From Alphaproteobacteria bacterium (lineage in GTDB: Bacteria; Pseudomonadota; Alphaproteobacteria; Rhizobiales; Amorphaceae), in contig JAUIJH010000012.1 of the NCBI GenBank assembly GCA_030431335.1, forward strand, positions 1 through 60,822: 60,822 nucleotides of DNA, in the 5' to 3' direction. This document shows, piece after piece, positions 27,224-36,585 of the stretch. The notes beneath the pieces were generated by a model. The model was not told the origin of the DNA, searched no databases, and saw only the letters and a program-made list of their open reading frames with translations. The position numbers were made by a program, and so were the translations under genes. Position 1 is the first letter of the stretch. Each line of letters begins with the position of its first letter.

Positions 27224-28324
27224 GTGAGCCATAAGGTCCGCCTGACGCGGCTCACGCTGACGGATTTCCGCAACCACACCGTCTCCGGCTTCGCCGCCGA
27301 TGCGGGCCATGTGGTGTTCACCGGCCCCAACGGCGCCGGCAAGACCAACATCCTCGAAGCGATCTCGCTGCTGTCGCCCGGTCGCGGCCTGCGTCGCGCC
27401 ACCTATGCCGAGATGGGCCGGCGCGCCGCCGGCGGCGCCTGGACCGTGCACGCCCGCTTCGACCGGGCCGGCGAGGAACGGGCGGTCGGCATCCAGATGG
27501 CGCCCGGCGCCCCGTCCCGCGAGGTTCGCATCGACGGCGAGACCGCCCGGCCGGACGATCTCACCGCGCTCCTCAACGTGCTGTGGCTGACCCCGGCGAT
27601 GGATGGCCTCTTTACCGGCGGCACCTCCGACCGCCGCCGCTTCCTCGACCGCATGGCCTTCGCGCTCCACCCCGACCACGGCCGCCGCGCCAGCGCCTAC
27701 GAGCGCGCCATGCGCCAGCGCAACAAGATGTTCGAGGACGGGGTGCGCGACCGCGGCTGGTTCGAGGCCATCGAGCGGGAGATGGCCGAGCATGGCGCGG
27801 TGCTCAACACGCATCGCGCGGCGCTGGTGGAGGCGCTCAACGCCGAGCAGCGCGTGCGGGCCGGGGGCGGTGCCGATTTTCCGCAAAGCGCGCTCGCCAT
27901 CGTCGGGGAGGCGGGCGAGGCGGTGACGGCCGATTTCGCCGAGCGTCTCGCCAACGCCCGCGAGCGCGACCGTGCCGCCGGCCGTGCCCTCGCCGGCCCC
28001 CACCGCGCCGACCTCGAGGTCGAGCACGTGGAAAAGGCGATGCCGGCCGGCCTCGCCTCCACGGGCGAGCAGAAGGCGCTGCTGATCGGCCTCGTCCTGG
28101 GCCACGCGGCGCTGGTCGCCCGCCGCACCGCCACGCCGCCGCTCCTGCTGCTCGACGAGGTGGCCGCCCACCTCGACCCGTCGCGCCGCGCCGCGCTCTA
28201 CGACACGCTGGACGCTCTCGGCGCGCAGACCTTCATGACCGGCACCGACGTGGCGCTGTTCGAGGCACTCGGTCCCCGCGCCGCCCGCTTCGTGGTCGAG
28301 GCCGGCGCCATCACGCCGACCTGA
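27224..28324 (+). CDS. recF: DNA replication and repair protein RecF
   Basis: SMC-like ATPase for recombinational gap repair, 366 residues, starting at GTG 27224. Walker A GPNGAGKTNILEA is near 34-46, the signature segment ASTGEQKALLIGL near 285-297 and Walker B LLLLDEVAAHLD near 306-317. The DFRN motif after the first strand (LTLTDFRNH) is the family start. It is coupled to dnaN by a 9-base gap. Length and motifs are normal. Confidence 0.96.
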   Translation: MSHKVRLTRLTLTDFRNHTVSGFAADAGHVVFTGPNGAGKTNILEAISLLSPGRGLRRATYAEMGRRAAGGAWTVHARFDRAGEERAVGIQMAPGAPSREVRIDGETARPDDLTALLNVLWLTPAMDGLFTGGTSDRRRFLDRMAFALHPDHGRRASAYERAMRQRNKMFEDGVRDRGWFEAIEREMAEHGAVLNTHRAALVEALNAEQRVRAGGGADFPQSALAIVGEAGEAVTADFAERLANARERDRAAGRALAGPHRADLEVEHVEKAMPAGLASTGEQKALLIGLVLGHAALVARRTATPPLLLLDEVAAHLDPSRRAALYDTLDALGAQTFMTGTDVALFEALGPRAARFVVEAGAITPT

Positions 28325-28356
28325 CGGAGCGTCCGGAGCCCGCCCCGTTCCGGCCC

Positions 28357-28707
28357 ATGTCGCGGTTTGCGCGGCCCGGCGTTTGCGGCAATGCTTGCGC
28401 CCCTACGGGAGACGCGCATTTGCTGGTCAAGCTCCTCATCCCGCATTTTTGCGCGGCCGTATCGTTCGCGGCCGCCTATGCGTGGATGCGGCACGTCGGC
28501 GACAACCGCTCCATTCCCGATCTTTGTCTCGGGATCGCCGGGTACGGGTTCGGGCTGGCGGCGATCGTGGCGAGCGCGGTCGCCGTGGGGCTCGTTCTGG
28601 CACGGGCGGACCAGCGGGCACGGTGGGGCTGGTTACTGGCCCATTTCGCGATGCTCGTCCTGATCGCCGTCGGGGGTTCGAGCTGGATCGCGATGCATCT
28701 GGCGTGA
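28357..28707 (+). CDS. Small predicted membrane protein after recF
   Basis: Unrecognised protein, up to 116 residues from ATG 28357. Three hydrophobic segments are seen at about 25-42 (LIPHFCAAVSFAAAYAW), 55-75 and 90-112, so it is probably integral to the inner membrane. The first 20 residues are not membrane-like and contain two Cys, so the true start may be a little later. It lies 32 bases after recF and could be co-transcribed. No function can be proposed. Confidence 0.5.
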   Translation: MSRFARPGVCGNACAPTGDAHLLVKLLIPHFCAAVSFAAAYAWMRHVGDNRSIPDLCLGIAGYGFGLAAIVASAVAVGLVLARADQRARWGWLLAHFAMLVLIAVGGSSWIAMHLA

Positions 28708-28767
28708 GGGGCGAGGGCTCGGCGCCGCCGTCGCCGCCGTGGTTGAGCGAGGCGGTGGACGCACCTG

Positions 28768-28796
28768 TTGCGTTTGCCGCCGCGGACCGCTATATC
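28768..28796 (+). promoter_or_regulatory. Probable promoter of rpmI-rplT
   Basis: TTGCGT (28768-28773) and TATATC (28791-28796) are separated by exactly 17 bases and lie 92 bases before the rpmI start. The leader that follows contains a small hairpin, CCAGC and GCTGG around a 3-base loop (about 28831-28843). This looks like a vegetative sigma-70 promoter with a structured leader. Confidence 0.42.
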
Positions 28797-28887
28797 CCCC
28801 GCTCTTCCTAGAAAGGTCGCCCGGCCTTATCCAGCTTGGCTGGAACGCACGGGCATGCCGAGGCGGCCGCTGACGACGGAGTATGAA

Positions 28888-29088
28888 ATGCCCAAGATGA
28901 AGACCAAATCGGGCGCCAAGAAGCGCTTCAAGTTTACGGCTACAGGCAAGCTCAAGGTTGCCCAGGCGGGCAAGCGTCACGGCATGATCAAGCGGACGGC
29001 AAAGTTCATCCGCAAGGCGCGCGGTACGACGGTCGTCGCCGACGCCGATGCCAAGCGCATCAAAAAACAGTTCATGCCGAACGGTTAA
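28888..29088 (+). CDS. rpmI: 50S ribosomal protein L35
   Basis: Ribosomal protein of 66 residues: [20 protein letters not shown] is the standard N-terminus and the sequence ends KKQFMPNG. It is very basic and binds 23S rRNA in the large subunit. ATG 28888 is chosen since upstream in-frame sequence is not ribosomal. It precedes rplT by 12 bases. infC, often first in this operon in other bacteria, is absent from this locus. Confidence 0.97.
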   Translation: MPKMKTKSGAKKRFKFTATGKLKVAQAGKRHGMIKRTAKFIRKARGTTVVADADAKRIKKQFMPNG

Positions 29089-29100
29089 GGAGAACCCGCC

Positions 29101-29484
29101 ATGTCACGTGTAAAACGGGGCGTCACCGCGCACGCCAAGCACAAGAAGGTCTTGAAGCAGGCCAAGGGTTATTACGGCCGCCGCAAGAACACCATCCGCG
29201 TCGCCAAGCAGGCCGTGGAGAAGGCGAACCAGTACGCCTATCGCGACCGCAAGGTGAAGAAGCGCAACTTCCGTGCGCTCTGGATCCAGCGCATCAACGC
29301 CGCGGTGCGTCCGCTCGGGCTCACCTATGCCCGCCTGGTCGACGGCCTCACCAAGGCCGGCATCGAGGTGGACCGCAAGATGCTCGCCGACCTCGCAATG
29401 CACGAGCCGGCCGCCTTCACGGCGATCGTCGAGCAGGCGCGCAAGGCGCTCCCGGCCGAGCAGCAGGGGTCGCCCGCCGCCTGA
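29101..29484 (+). CDS. rplT: 50S ribosomal protein L20
   Basis: Primary 23S rRNA-binding and assembly protein, 127 residues, with the family start [20 protein letters not shown] and the core motif [20 protein letters not shown]. In bacteria where it is studied, L20 also represses its own operon through the leader RNA; whether the short leader here does so is unknown. A strong terminator follows 56 bases after the stop. Confidence 0.97.
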   Translation: MSRVKRGVTAHAKHKKVLKQAKGYYGRRKNTIRVAKQAVEKANQYAYRDRKVKKRNFRALWIQRINAAVRPLGLTYARLVDGLTKAGIEVDRKMLADLAMHEPAAFTAIVEQARKALPAEQQGSPAA

Positions 29485-29539
29485 TCGGCGGACGACATCG
29501 GGCACCGCCGCGCACGCCGCGGCGGCCCGGCAACAAAGC

Positions 29540-29575
29540 AAAGGCCGCGTGGTTCACCCCACGGCGGCCTTTTTG
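29540..29575 (+). terminator. Rho-independent terminator of rpmI-rplT
   Basis: GGCCGC plus GTGG pair with CCAC plus GCGGCC around a 6-base loop with a single bulged G, and are followed by TTTTT. The A run before the stem could make it work in both directions. Confidence 0.85.
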
Positions 29576-29750
29576 CTGTGCGCGTTCCTGGGTCGCGGCC
29601 GTGCCGCCACCGCCAAGTCGGCCGCACTGGAACCGGCGCTCGCCTATCGGCCGCGCGCTCCCTAGACGATGCGAGCGTGGCTGGCGCCGTGCGCGGTGGA
29701 TGCGTGGGCGACGCCGCCTCTCGCGCGTTGGAGACGGGTGTCGCGGATGC

Positions 29751-30392
29751 TTATCGCGCGTTGGCGGGCGCGCGGGCGGGCTGCCAGGTGGTGCCGAACA
29801 GCTTGTCCCAGAACATGGTGGTGACGCCGAAATTCACCGTCTCGTCGCGATGGTGGTGGATGGCGTGGTGCCGCTTCAGCATGTTGAAATATTTGAAGCG
29901 CAGCGGCAGGAAATGGCAGGCGGAGTGGAAATACTCATAGCTGAGATAGCCCACCAGGATGCCCGCGTTGGCCGACAGCGAGAGCCACACCGGCAACGCG
30001 ATCGACAACAGCCCCACCGACGCCAGCGACAGCCCCACCACGAACTTCAGCATGCCGATGCCGTCGGAGCGTGGCTTGGCCGGGGAATTGTGATGGCCGC
30101 GATGCTTGGGAAAACACTTGCGCACCGACTGCCACGGCTGCTCCTGCGGCTCCCAATGCAGCACGAAGCGATGAAGCAGATATTCGATCAGCGTCCAGAT
30201 GAAGTAGCCGAACAAGAAAATGGCCACCGGCTGCCCAAACCCGCCGAGGACCAGGGAGGCGACCGCGAGATACACCGCGGCCAAGCCGCAGGTGGTGAGC
30301 GCGATCGACAGCAAACCTTCCTGGAAGATCAGCGAGATTGGCGTCACGCGTTGCGGCGTTGCGCCCGGATCGGATGTCGTACCTTGATTCAA
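29751..30392 (-). CDS. Fatty acid hydroxylase / sterol desaturase superfamily membrane protein
   Basis: Di-iron membrane oxygenase of 213 residues. The three His boxes are present: HRFVLHWE near 76, KHRGHH near 100, and HHAIHHH near 170. About four membrane helices place these on the cytosolic face. Family members hydroxylate or desaturate lipids, carotenoids or sterols; here an acyl-chain or hopanoid/carotenoid substrate is possible but unproven. It converges on the rplT terminator, and its start lies 250 bases from pheS on the other strand, so the two are divergent. Confidence 0.85.
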   Translation of the reverse strand: MNQGTTSDPGATPQRVTPISLIFQEGLLSIALTTCGLAAVYLAVASLVLGGFGQPVAIFLFGYFIWTLIEYLLHRFVLHWEPQEQPWQSVRKCFPKHRGHHNSPAKPRSDGIGMLKFVVGLSLASVGLLSIALPVWLSLSANAGILVGYLSYEYFHSACHFLPLRFKYFNMLKRHHAIHHHRDETVNFGVTTMFWDKLFGTTWQPARAPANAR

Positions 30393-30642
30393 GCCAAACT
30401 CTGTTTCTGACCGGTCACGATATATCGGCGCGGCGGGTGGCGCACCCTTGCGCCGTTTCTTTATCTGATTTCACGGCGTGTTGTCTGCTCCGAGGCGCTT
30501 CATGCGTCGTCGATTGTGCTATCGGGCGGGGCTCATGGTGCAACAAGGCAACGCGCCGCACCATTCGCAAGCGCCCGTGTCAATGAGCGCCTGCAACGCA
30601 CCCACATCTTTGCTAGTGTCGCGCAACACGAAGGAAGAGACG

Positions 30643-31749
30643 ATGCAAGCGCCGGCCCCCGCCGTTCTGGACGATTTGAAGGAGCTCGAGGACCGTATCG
30701 CGTCCGACGTCGCCGCGGCGGGCGACGAGGCTGCGCTCGAAAACCTGCGCGTCGCCGCGCTTGGCAAGAAGGGCAGCGTTTCGGAGCGAATGAAGTCGCT
30801 CGGTACGATGAGCCCCGAAGAGCGCAAGACCATGGGTCCCGCCCTCAACGGCCTCAAGGTCCGCGTCGGCGAACTGATCGCCGAGCGTCGCACCGCGCTC
30901 GCGGCCGAAGCGCTCACCCAGCGCCTCGCGGCCGAGACGGTGGACGTCACGCTGGAGCCGCAGGCGGCCGACGTGACAGAAGGACGCATACATCCCATCA
31001 GCCAGGTGATGGACGAGTTGATCGCCATCTTCGCCGACCTCGGGTTCGAGATCGCCGAGGGGCCGGACATCGAGACCGACGACCTCAACTTCACCAAGCT
31101 CAACTTTCCGGAAGGCCATCCGGCGCGCGACGAGCACGACACCTTCTTCCTGCCCGAGCGGGCGGACGGCACGCGCCGCGTCCTGCGCACGCACACCTCG
31201 CCGGTGCAGATCCGCACGATGCTGTCGAAGAAGCCGCCGATCCGCATCATCGCGCCCGGCCGCACCTATCGCTGCGATTCGGACCAGACGCACACGCCGA
31301 TGTTCCACCAGGTCGAGGGGCTCGTCATCGACGAGAGCGCCCACGTCGGCCACCTCAAGTGGGTGCTGCAGGAATTCTGCAAGGCCTTCTTCGAAGTGGA
31401 CGACGCGTCGATGCGCTTCCGTGCGTCCTACTTCCCCTTCACCGAGCCGTCCTACGAGGTGGATATCCGCTGCAAGCGGACCCACAACGGGATCGAACTC
31501 GGCACCGGCGACGATTGGCTCGAGATTCTCGGCAGCGGCATGGTGCACCCGAACGTGTTGCGCAATTGCGGCCTCGACCCCGACGTCTACCAGGGCTTCG
31601 CCTGGGGCATGGGCATCGACCGCATCGCGATGCTGAAATACGGGATGCCCGACCTCAGGGCCTTCTTCGACGGCGACGTCCGCTGGCTGAAGCACTACGG
31701 GTTCGCCCCCCTCGACCGGCCTTCACTGGCCGGCGGCCTGTCCCGATGA
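30643..31749 (+). CDS. pheS: Phenylalanine--tRNA ligase alpha subunit
   Basis: Catalytic subunit of the alpha2-beta2 class II synthetase, 368 residues. The N-terminal helical hairpin (about 1-95) contacts tRNA-Phe; the catalytic core has motif 1 [10 protein letters not shown], motif 2 around [16 protein letters not shown] and motif 3 [20 protein letters not shown] 30643 follows AAGGAAGAG and gives the usual length. The stop overlaps a DUF922 gene and, through it, pheT, so this is a three-gene operon. No phenylalanine-rich leader peptide was found upstream. Confidence 0.97.
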   Translation: MQAPAPAVLDDLKELEDRIASDVAAAGDEAALENLRVAALGKKGSVSERMKSLGTMSPEERKTMGPALNGLKVRVGELIAERRTALAAEALTQRLAAETVDVTLEPQAADVTEGRIHPISQVMDELIAIFADLGFEIAEGPDIETDDLNFTKLNFPEGHPARDEHDTFFLPERADGTRRVLRTHTSPVQIRTMLSKKPPIRIIAPGRTYRCDSDQTHTPMFHQVEGLVIDESAHVGHLKWVLQEFCKAFFEVDDASMRFRASYFPFTEPSYEVDIRCKRTHNGIELGTGDDWLEILGSGMVHPNVLRNCGLDPDVYQGFAWGMGIDRIAMLKYGMPDLRAFFDGDVRWLKHYGFAPLDRPSLAGGLSR

Positions 31750-32351
31750 TCGGTCGGCTGGTCGTCTGCATTTTGACCATGGCGATGCTTGCGAGCTGCG
31801 TCGGCCCGGTTCCGACCGAGGTATCGGTCGTCACCTACCCCGTGCGCGGCAAGAGCTTCGAGGCGCTGCGCACGTCGTGGATGACCAACGGGCCGCGTGT
31901 CGGCGACGATCCGGCCGGCGCGTTCGCGGCGATGCAGCCCGCCTTCACGTCCAACTTCGTGCCGGTGCAGCAGGGGGACCGCTGTGTCTTCAACCCCACG
32001 GGCCAGGTCTTCCTCGGCGCCGAGGTGACGCTGCCGGAGTGGAAGGAGCAGGCCCGCGCGCCCGGCGAAGTCCAGCTTCACTGGGACATCTATGCAAGCT
32101 ACGCCGTCTACCACGAGAATGAGCACATCCGCATCGCGCAGAAATATGCCCGGCGGCTGAAGAGCTACATGATGAACGCGTCCGCGCCCAACTGCGACCT
32201 GCTGAACGCCCGGATGCTGCGTGACACGCAGCAGATCCTCGACGCTCACTCGGCCGAGCAGTTGATGTACGACGCCACCGATCCACCCCGCTTCGAGCGC
32301 TACCGCGAGCGCTATTTGCAAAGATTGTTGCGTAACGCCAAACCGTCATGA
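31746..32351 (+). CDS. DUF922-type putative secreted zinc protease-like lipoprotein
   Basis: Protein of 201 residues with a lipoprotein signal: a hydrophobic stretch then MLASCVGPV, so Cys18 is the likely lipidated residue. The DUF922 core includes RTSWMTNGP and [15 protein letters not shown], where HENEH (near 121-125) resembles the HE-x-x-H zinc site but with spacing that should be checked. The family is predicted, not proven, to be proteolytic. It overlaps pheS by ATGA and pheT by ATGA, so all three are translated together, an unexpected partner for a tRNA synthetase. Confidence 0.82.
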   Translation: MIGRLVVCILTMAMLASCVGPVPTEVSVVTYPVRGKSFEALRTSWMTNGPRVGDDPAGAFAAMQPAFTSNFVPVQQGDRCVFNPTGQVFLGAEVTLPEWKEQARAPGEVQLHWDIYASYAVYHENEHIRIAQKYARRLKSYMMNASAPNCDLLNARMLRDTQQILDAHSAEQLMYDATDPPRFERYRERYLQRLLRNAKPS

Positions 32352-34762
32352 AGTTCACTTTATCCTGGCTCAAGGACCACCTGGAGACCGACGCCGATCT
32401 CCAGGCCATCGTCGATTGCCTCACCACCATCGGGCTGGAACTGGAGGGCGTGGAAGACCGCGCCGCTTCGCTGGCCGCCTTCCGCATCGCGCGCGTCGTC
32501 TCGGCCGAGCAGCACCCGGACGCTGACCGGCTGCGCGTCCTCAACGTCGACCCCGGCGACGGTGCCCTGGTGCAGGTGATCTGCGGCGCGCCCAACGCGC
32601 GGACCGGCCTCGTCGGCGTCTTCGCGGCGCCCGGCAGCCATATTCCGGGCACCGGCGTCGATCTGTCGGTCGGCACCATCCGCGGCGTAGAGAGCCGCGG
32701 CATGATGCTGTCGGAGCGCGAGATGGGCCTGTCGGAGGAGCACGACGGCATCATCGAGCTGCCCGCCGACGCGCCCGTCGGTACGCCCTACGCGCAGTGG
32801 GCGCGGCTGAACGACCCGGTGATCGATGTCGCCGTCACCCCCAACCGGCCCGATTGCCTCGGCGTGCGCGGCATCGCGCGCGATCTCGCCGCGGCCGGCC
32901 TCGGCACGCTCAAACCGCTGGCGGTCGATCCCGTCCCCGGCGCCGCAGGCGCGCCGCCGCCCAAGGTCACGCTGGATTTCGGCGACGGCCCGTCGCTGTG
33001 CCCGGCCTTCGCGCTGCGCCTCATCGAGGGCGTCGACAACGGCCCCTCGCCGGACTGGCTGAAACGGCGGCTCACGGCCATCGGCCTGCGGCCCATCAAC
33101 CGCCTCGTCGACGTGACCAACTATCTCACCCACGACCTCGGCCGCCCGCTGCACGTGTTCGACGCCGACAAGGTTGCCGGCGACCTCGTGGTGCGGGCCG
33201 CCCGCGCGGGCGAGGAGGTGTTGGCGCTCGATGGCAAGACCTACGCGCTGGACCCCTCCATGTGCGTGATCGCCGACGACAACGGCGTGGAATCCCTCGC
33301 CGGCATCATGGGCGGCGAGGCCTCCGGCTCGTCCGAGGCGACCACGCGGGTGCTGGTGGAATCGGCGCTGTGGGAGCCGCTCAACATCGCCCGCACCGGC
33401 CGCGCGCTCGGCATCCATTCGGACGCGCGCCACCGCTTCGAGCGTGGCGTCGACCCCGCCTTCATGGAGCCCGGGCTCGAGGTGGCGACGCAGATGATCC
33501 TCGACCTGTGCGGCGGCACCCCAGGCCCGGTGAGCGTGACGGGCGAGGTGCCCGAGGGCGCGCGCACCGTCGCCTTCCCCCCCACCGAGGTGAAGCGCCT
33601 GTCGGGTCTCGCCGTCGAGGCGCAGACGAGCGCCGACGTGCTCACCAAGCTCGGCTTCGAGGTCGACCGCAGCACCACGCCCTGGCGGGTGACGGTCCCC
33701 ACCTGGCGCGGCGACGTCGAGGGCAAGGCCGATCTGGTGGAAGAGATCGTCCGCATCGTCGGCATCAACGATGTGGAGGCGACGCCGCTCTCTCGCATCG
33801 GTGCGGTGGCGCCGAAAGTTCTGACCGTGCGCCAGCAGCGCGTCGTGACGGCGCGCCGCGCGCTTGCCTCGCGGGGCATGGTCGAGGCGGTGACCTGGTC
33901 GTTCATCGGCCATGACGAGGCGGTCGCCTTCGGCGGCGGCGGGGCGTCGGTGCGGGTCGACAACCCCATCGCCGAGGCCTTGTCCGACCTGCGCCCCAGC
34001 CTGCTCCCGGGCCTCGTCCAGGCGGTGACGCGCAACGTCCACCGCGGCCATCCGGACGTGGCGCTGTTCGAAGTCGGCCAGATCTTCGCCGGCGACGAGC
34101 CGGGCGACCAGACCACGTCGGCCGCCGGCGTGCGCCAGGGCCGCAGTGCGCCGGCCCGCCGCGGCCGCCACTGGTCGCACGAGGACACGCCCGTTTCCGT
34201 GTTCGACGCCAAGGCGGACCTCATGGCCCTGCTCGCCGCCATCGGCGGTCCGGTCGACAAGGCCGAGACGACGCGCGATGCGCCGGCCTACTATCATCCC
34301 GGCCGCTCCGGGGTGCTGCGCCTCGGCCCCAAGGTGCTCGGCGCGTTCGGCGAGCTGCACCCCAAGGTGCTGGCCGAGCTCGACGCGCCCGACCGCCTCG
34401 TCGCCTTCGAGCTGACCATCGAGGCGGTGCCCGAGCCGCGCCGCAAGGTGACCCGCAAGAGCGAGTTCCACACCTCGGACCTGATGCCGGTGCGGCGCGA
34501 CTTCGCCTTCCTCGTCAGCGAGGAGACGGACGCGCGCGCCATCGTCCGTGCCGCTCTGGGCGCGCGCAAGGATCTGGTGAGCGAGATCTTCGTGTTCGAC
34601 GTCTACCGCGGCGCCGGCGTGCCGGAGGGCCACAAGTCGGTGGCCATCGAGGCGATGCTGCAGCCGACGGACAAGACGTTGACCGAAAAAGAGATCGACG
34701 CTGTCGGCGAGGCGATCGTCGCGGCCGTGCACAAGGCGACCGGCGCCAGCTTGCGCGCCTGA
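32348..34762 (+). CDS. pheT: Phenylalanine--tRNA ligase beta subunit
   Basis: Large subunit of PheRS, 804 residues. An OB-fold tRNA-binding domain (about 40-150, with EQHPDADRLRVLNVD) is followed by the B3/B4 editing domain (about 210-380), the B5 domain (about 400-470), the catalytic-like core and the C-terminal anticodon-binding FDX-ACB domain (about 710-804, starting SEFHTSDLMPVRRDFAF). The editing domain removes mischarged Tyr. ATG 32348 overlaps the DUF922 stop. A Gly/Arg-rich loop near residue 595 (GVRQGRSAPARRGRHW) fits alphaproteobacterial enzymes. Confidence 0.97.
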   Translation: MKFTLSWLKDHLETDADLQAIVDCLTTIGLELEGVEDRAASLAAFRIARVVSAEQHPDADRLRVLNVDPGDGALVQVICGAPNARTGLVGVFAAPGSHIPGTGVDLSVGTIRGVESRGMMLSEREMGLSEEHDGIIELPADAPVGTPYAQWARLNDPVIDVAVTPNRPDCLGVRGIARDLAAAGLGTLKPLAVDPVPGAAGAPPPKVTLDFGDGPSLCPAFALRLIEGVDNGPSPDWLKRRLTAIGLRPINRLVDVTNYLTHDLGRPLHVFDADKVAGDLVVRAARAGEEVLALDGKTYALDPSMCVIADDNGVESLAGIMGGEASGSSEATTRVLVESALWEPLNIARTGRALGIHSDARHRFERGVDPAFMEPGLEVATQMILDLCGGTPGPVSVTGEVPEGARTVAFPPTEVKRLSGLAVEAQTSADVLTKLGFEVDRSTTPWRVTVPTWRGDVEGKADLVEEIVRIVGINDVEATPLSRIGAVAPKVLTVRQQRVVTARRALASRGMVEAVTWSFIGHDEAVAFGGGGASVRVDNPIAEALSDLRPSLLPGLVQAVTRNVHRGHPDVALFEVGQIFAGDEPGDQTTSAAGVRQGRSAPARRGRHWSHEDTPVSVFDAKADLMALLAAIGGPVDKAETTRDAPAYYHPGRSGVLRLGPKVLGAFGELHPKVLAELDAPDRLVAFELTIEAVPEPRRKVTRKSEFHTSDLMPVRRDFAFLVSEETDARAIVRAALGARKDLVSEIFVFDVYRGAGVPEGHKSVAIEAMLQPTDKTLTEKEIDAVGEAIVAAVHKATGASLRA

Positions 34763-34842
34763 GCCGGGCTCGGCGCGGGCGGTCTCGCACAAGCCGCGCG
34801 CGCTATTGGTGAGGAGGGCATCCGCTCAACCCGGAGGCTTTC

Positions 34843-36585
34843 ATGCACCAACCTCTCCCACCCGAGCGGGCCGTGGCGCGCGCCAAGTCGCTTGAAAAGC
34901 GCGGCGAAGCAGACGCCGCGCGTTCGATCCTGATCGACACGGCCAAGCGCTTTCCGCAAAATCTGCGTGTACGCAAGGCGTTGAAGACGCTCGACGTTCC
35001 CAAGGTCGCACCGCGCCCGGCCCCGCTCGCCGCCAAGGTCCGGGAGCTGGGCCTCCTGGTCAAGGCGGAGCGGAACGAGGTGGCCGTCGCGCTGGCGAGC
35101 GACCTTCTGGAGGTGCTGCCCGGCGACCCGATCGTGCTCACCTGTCTCGGCGCCGCGCTGCACGCGCAGAAAAAATACCTGGACGCCGCCGGTTGTTTCG
35201 AGGCGGCGATCCGCGCGGCGCCCACCTTCTCGCGCGCATGGGCCGGCTTCGGCGCCTCGCTCGACAAGCTGCAGCGCCATCATCAGGCCGTGCAGGCGCT
35301 GAACCAGGCGCTGGCGCTGTCCCCGTTCGACACGGAGGCGCTGGGCGCACTCGGCTCGGCGCTGCGCAGCCTCAACCGGCACGAGGACGCGTACCGCTGC
35401 TTCCTGGAACTCATCGCGATCAAGGACAGCCACAAGGTCCGCCTCAACTGCGGTACCACCCTGATCGAACTCGGCCGTGCCGAGGAGGCGAAGGAGCATC
35501 TCGCCATCGCCCTGGCAGAAAAGCCGGACTATTGCCTCGCCCACCGTTGCATGACGATGGTGCGCAAGTACACGCCGGGCGACGAGCACCTCGCCACCAT
35601 GAACGCTCTTGCCGCGCGCGAGGACCTCAGCGACGACGAGCGCGTCCACCTCAATTTCGGCCGCGGCAAGGCGTTCGACGATGTCGGCGAGCGCGCCGGC
35701 GCCTTCGCAGCCTGGAGCGAGGCGAACGCGCTGCGCCAGCGCCAGATCGGCTATAGCGCCGAGCAGGAGCGCCAGCGCTTCGCCATCATCACGCAGCTCT
35801 TCCGCGACTACGAGCTGACGCCGCTGTCGTTCTCGCCGATCCCGTATCGTCCCGTCTTCGTCGTCGGGATGCCGCGCTCGGGCACATCGTTGTGCGAGCA
35901 GATCCTCGACCGGCACCCGGCGGTGTGGGGCGCGGGCGAGCTGGAGGAGATCCACCGCGCCGTCGCCAAGTCCGCCGAAGCCAACGGCCGCCGCCTCAGC
36001 CACGACATGGTGCGCGACATTCGAGCCTACTATCTCAACGTGCTGAAGGAGATCGGCGCCCCGCCCGGGGTCGTGGTCGACAAGATGCCGCAGAACTTCC
36101 GCTTCGCCGGCTTCATCCGCCTGGCGTTTCCGGAAGCCAAGATCATCCATATGCGCCGCGAGCCGGCGGCGGTCTGCTGGTCCCTGTTCAAGAGCTATTT
36201 CTCGATCAAGGGGCACGGCTACGCCTACGACCTGATGGACGCCGCCGACTACTACAAGATGTACCAGGCCATCATGGACCTGTTCGAGGGTCTTTGGCCC
36301 AACACTATCTTCCGCATGGACTACGAGGCGCTGACCGAAGATCCGGAAGGCAACGTGCGCAAGATCCTCGCCGAATGCGAATTGCCGTTCGATCCGGCCT
36401 GCCTGGAGGCGCACCGTTCCACGCGCGCCGTGCGCACGGTCAGCGCGCTGCAGGTGCGCAAGGCCATCTACAAGGGCAGCTCGGACGAGTGGCGCAAGTA
36501 CGAGGAATTTCTCGGCCCGCTGTTGCAGCGCCTGGCCGAGCACGGGCTCGCGCCCGAGCCCGCCGCCATCACCAACGCCGCGTGA
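34843..36585 (+). CDS. TPR-repeat sulfotransferase family protein
   Basis: Protein of 580 residues. Residues about 10-330 form tandem tetratricopeptide-like helical repeats; residues about 335-560 form a sulfotransferase domain. The 5'-PAPS loop VFVVGMPRSGTSLCEQIL is at about 336-353, and the 3'-phosphate segment around HMRREPAAVCWSLFKSYFS near 435-455 is also present. It would transfer sulfate from PAPS to a protein, glycan or lipid bound by the TPR part. GGAGG lies 7 bases before ATG 34843. It starts 80 bases after pheT and its end overlaps the convergent VUT gene by 17 bases. Confidence 0.87.
   Translation: MHQPLPPERAVARAKSLEKRGEADAARSILIDTAKRFPQNLRVRKALKTLDVPKVAPRPAPLAAKVRELGLLVKAERNEVAVALASDLLEVLPGDPIVLTCLGAALHAQKKYLDAAGCFEAAIRAAPTFSRAWAGFGASLDKLQRHHQAVQALNQALALSPFDTEALGALGSALRSLNRHEDAYRCFLELIAIKDSHKVRLNCGTTLIELGRAEEAKEHLAIALAEKPDYCLAHRCMTMVRKYTPGDEHLATMNALAAREDLSDDERVHLNFGRGKAFDDVGERAGAFAAWSEANALRQRQIGYSAEQERQRFAIITQLFRDYELTPLSFSPIPYRPVFVVGMPRSGTSLCEQILDRHPAVWGAGELEEIHRAVAKSAEANGRRLSHDMVRDIRAYYLNVLKEIGAPPGVVVDKMPQNFRFAGFIRLAFPEAKIIHMRREPAAVCWSLFKSYFSIKGHGYAYDLMDAADYYKMYQAIMDLFEGLWPNTIFRMDYEALTEDPEGNVRKILAECELPFDPACLEAHRSTRAVRTVSALQVRKAIYKGSSDEWRKYEEFLGPLLQRLAEHGLAPEPAAITNAA

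Noticed and set aside
25010..28171. A 1053-codon minus-strand frame over dnaN and recF
   Set aside because: Shadow frame; the plus strand encodes intact DnaN and RecF with all motifs.
30393..30642. A possible phenylalanine attenuator or leader peptide before pheS
   Set aside because: No short frame rich in Phe codons followed by alternative hairpins and a T run could be found; the few TTT/TTC codons are scattered.
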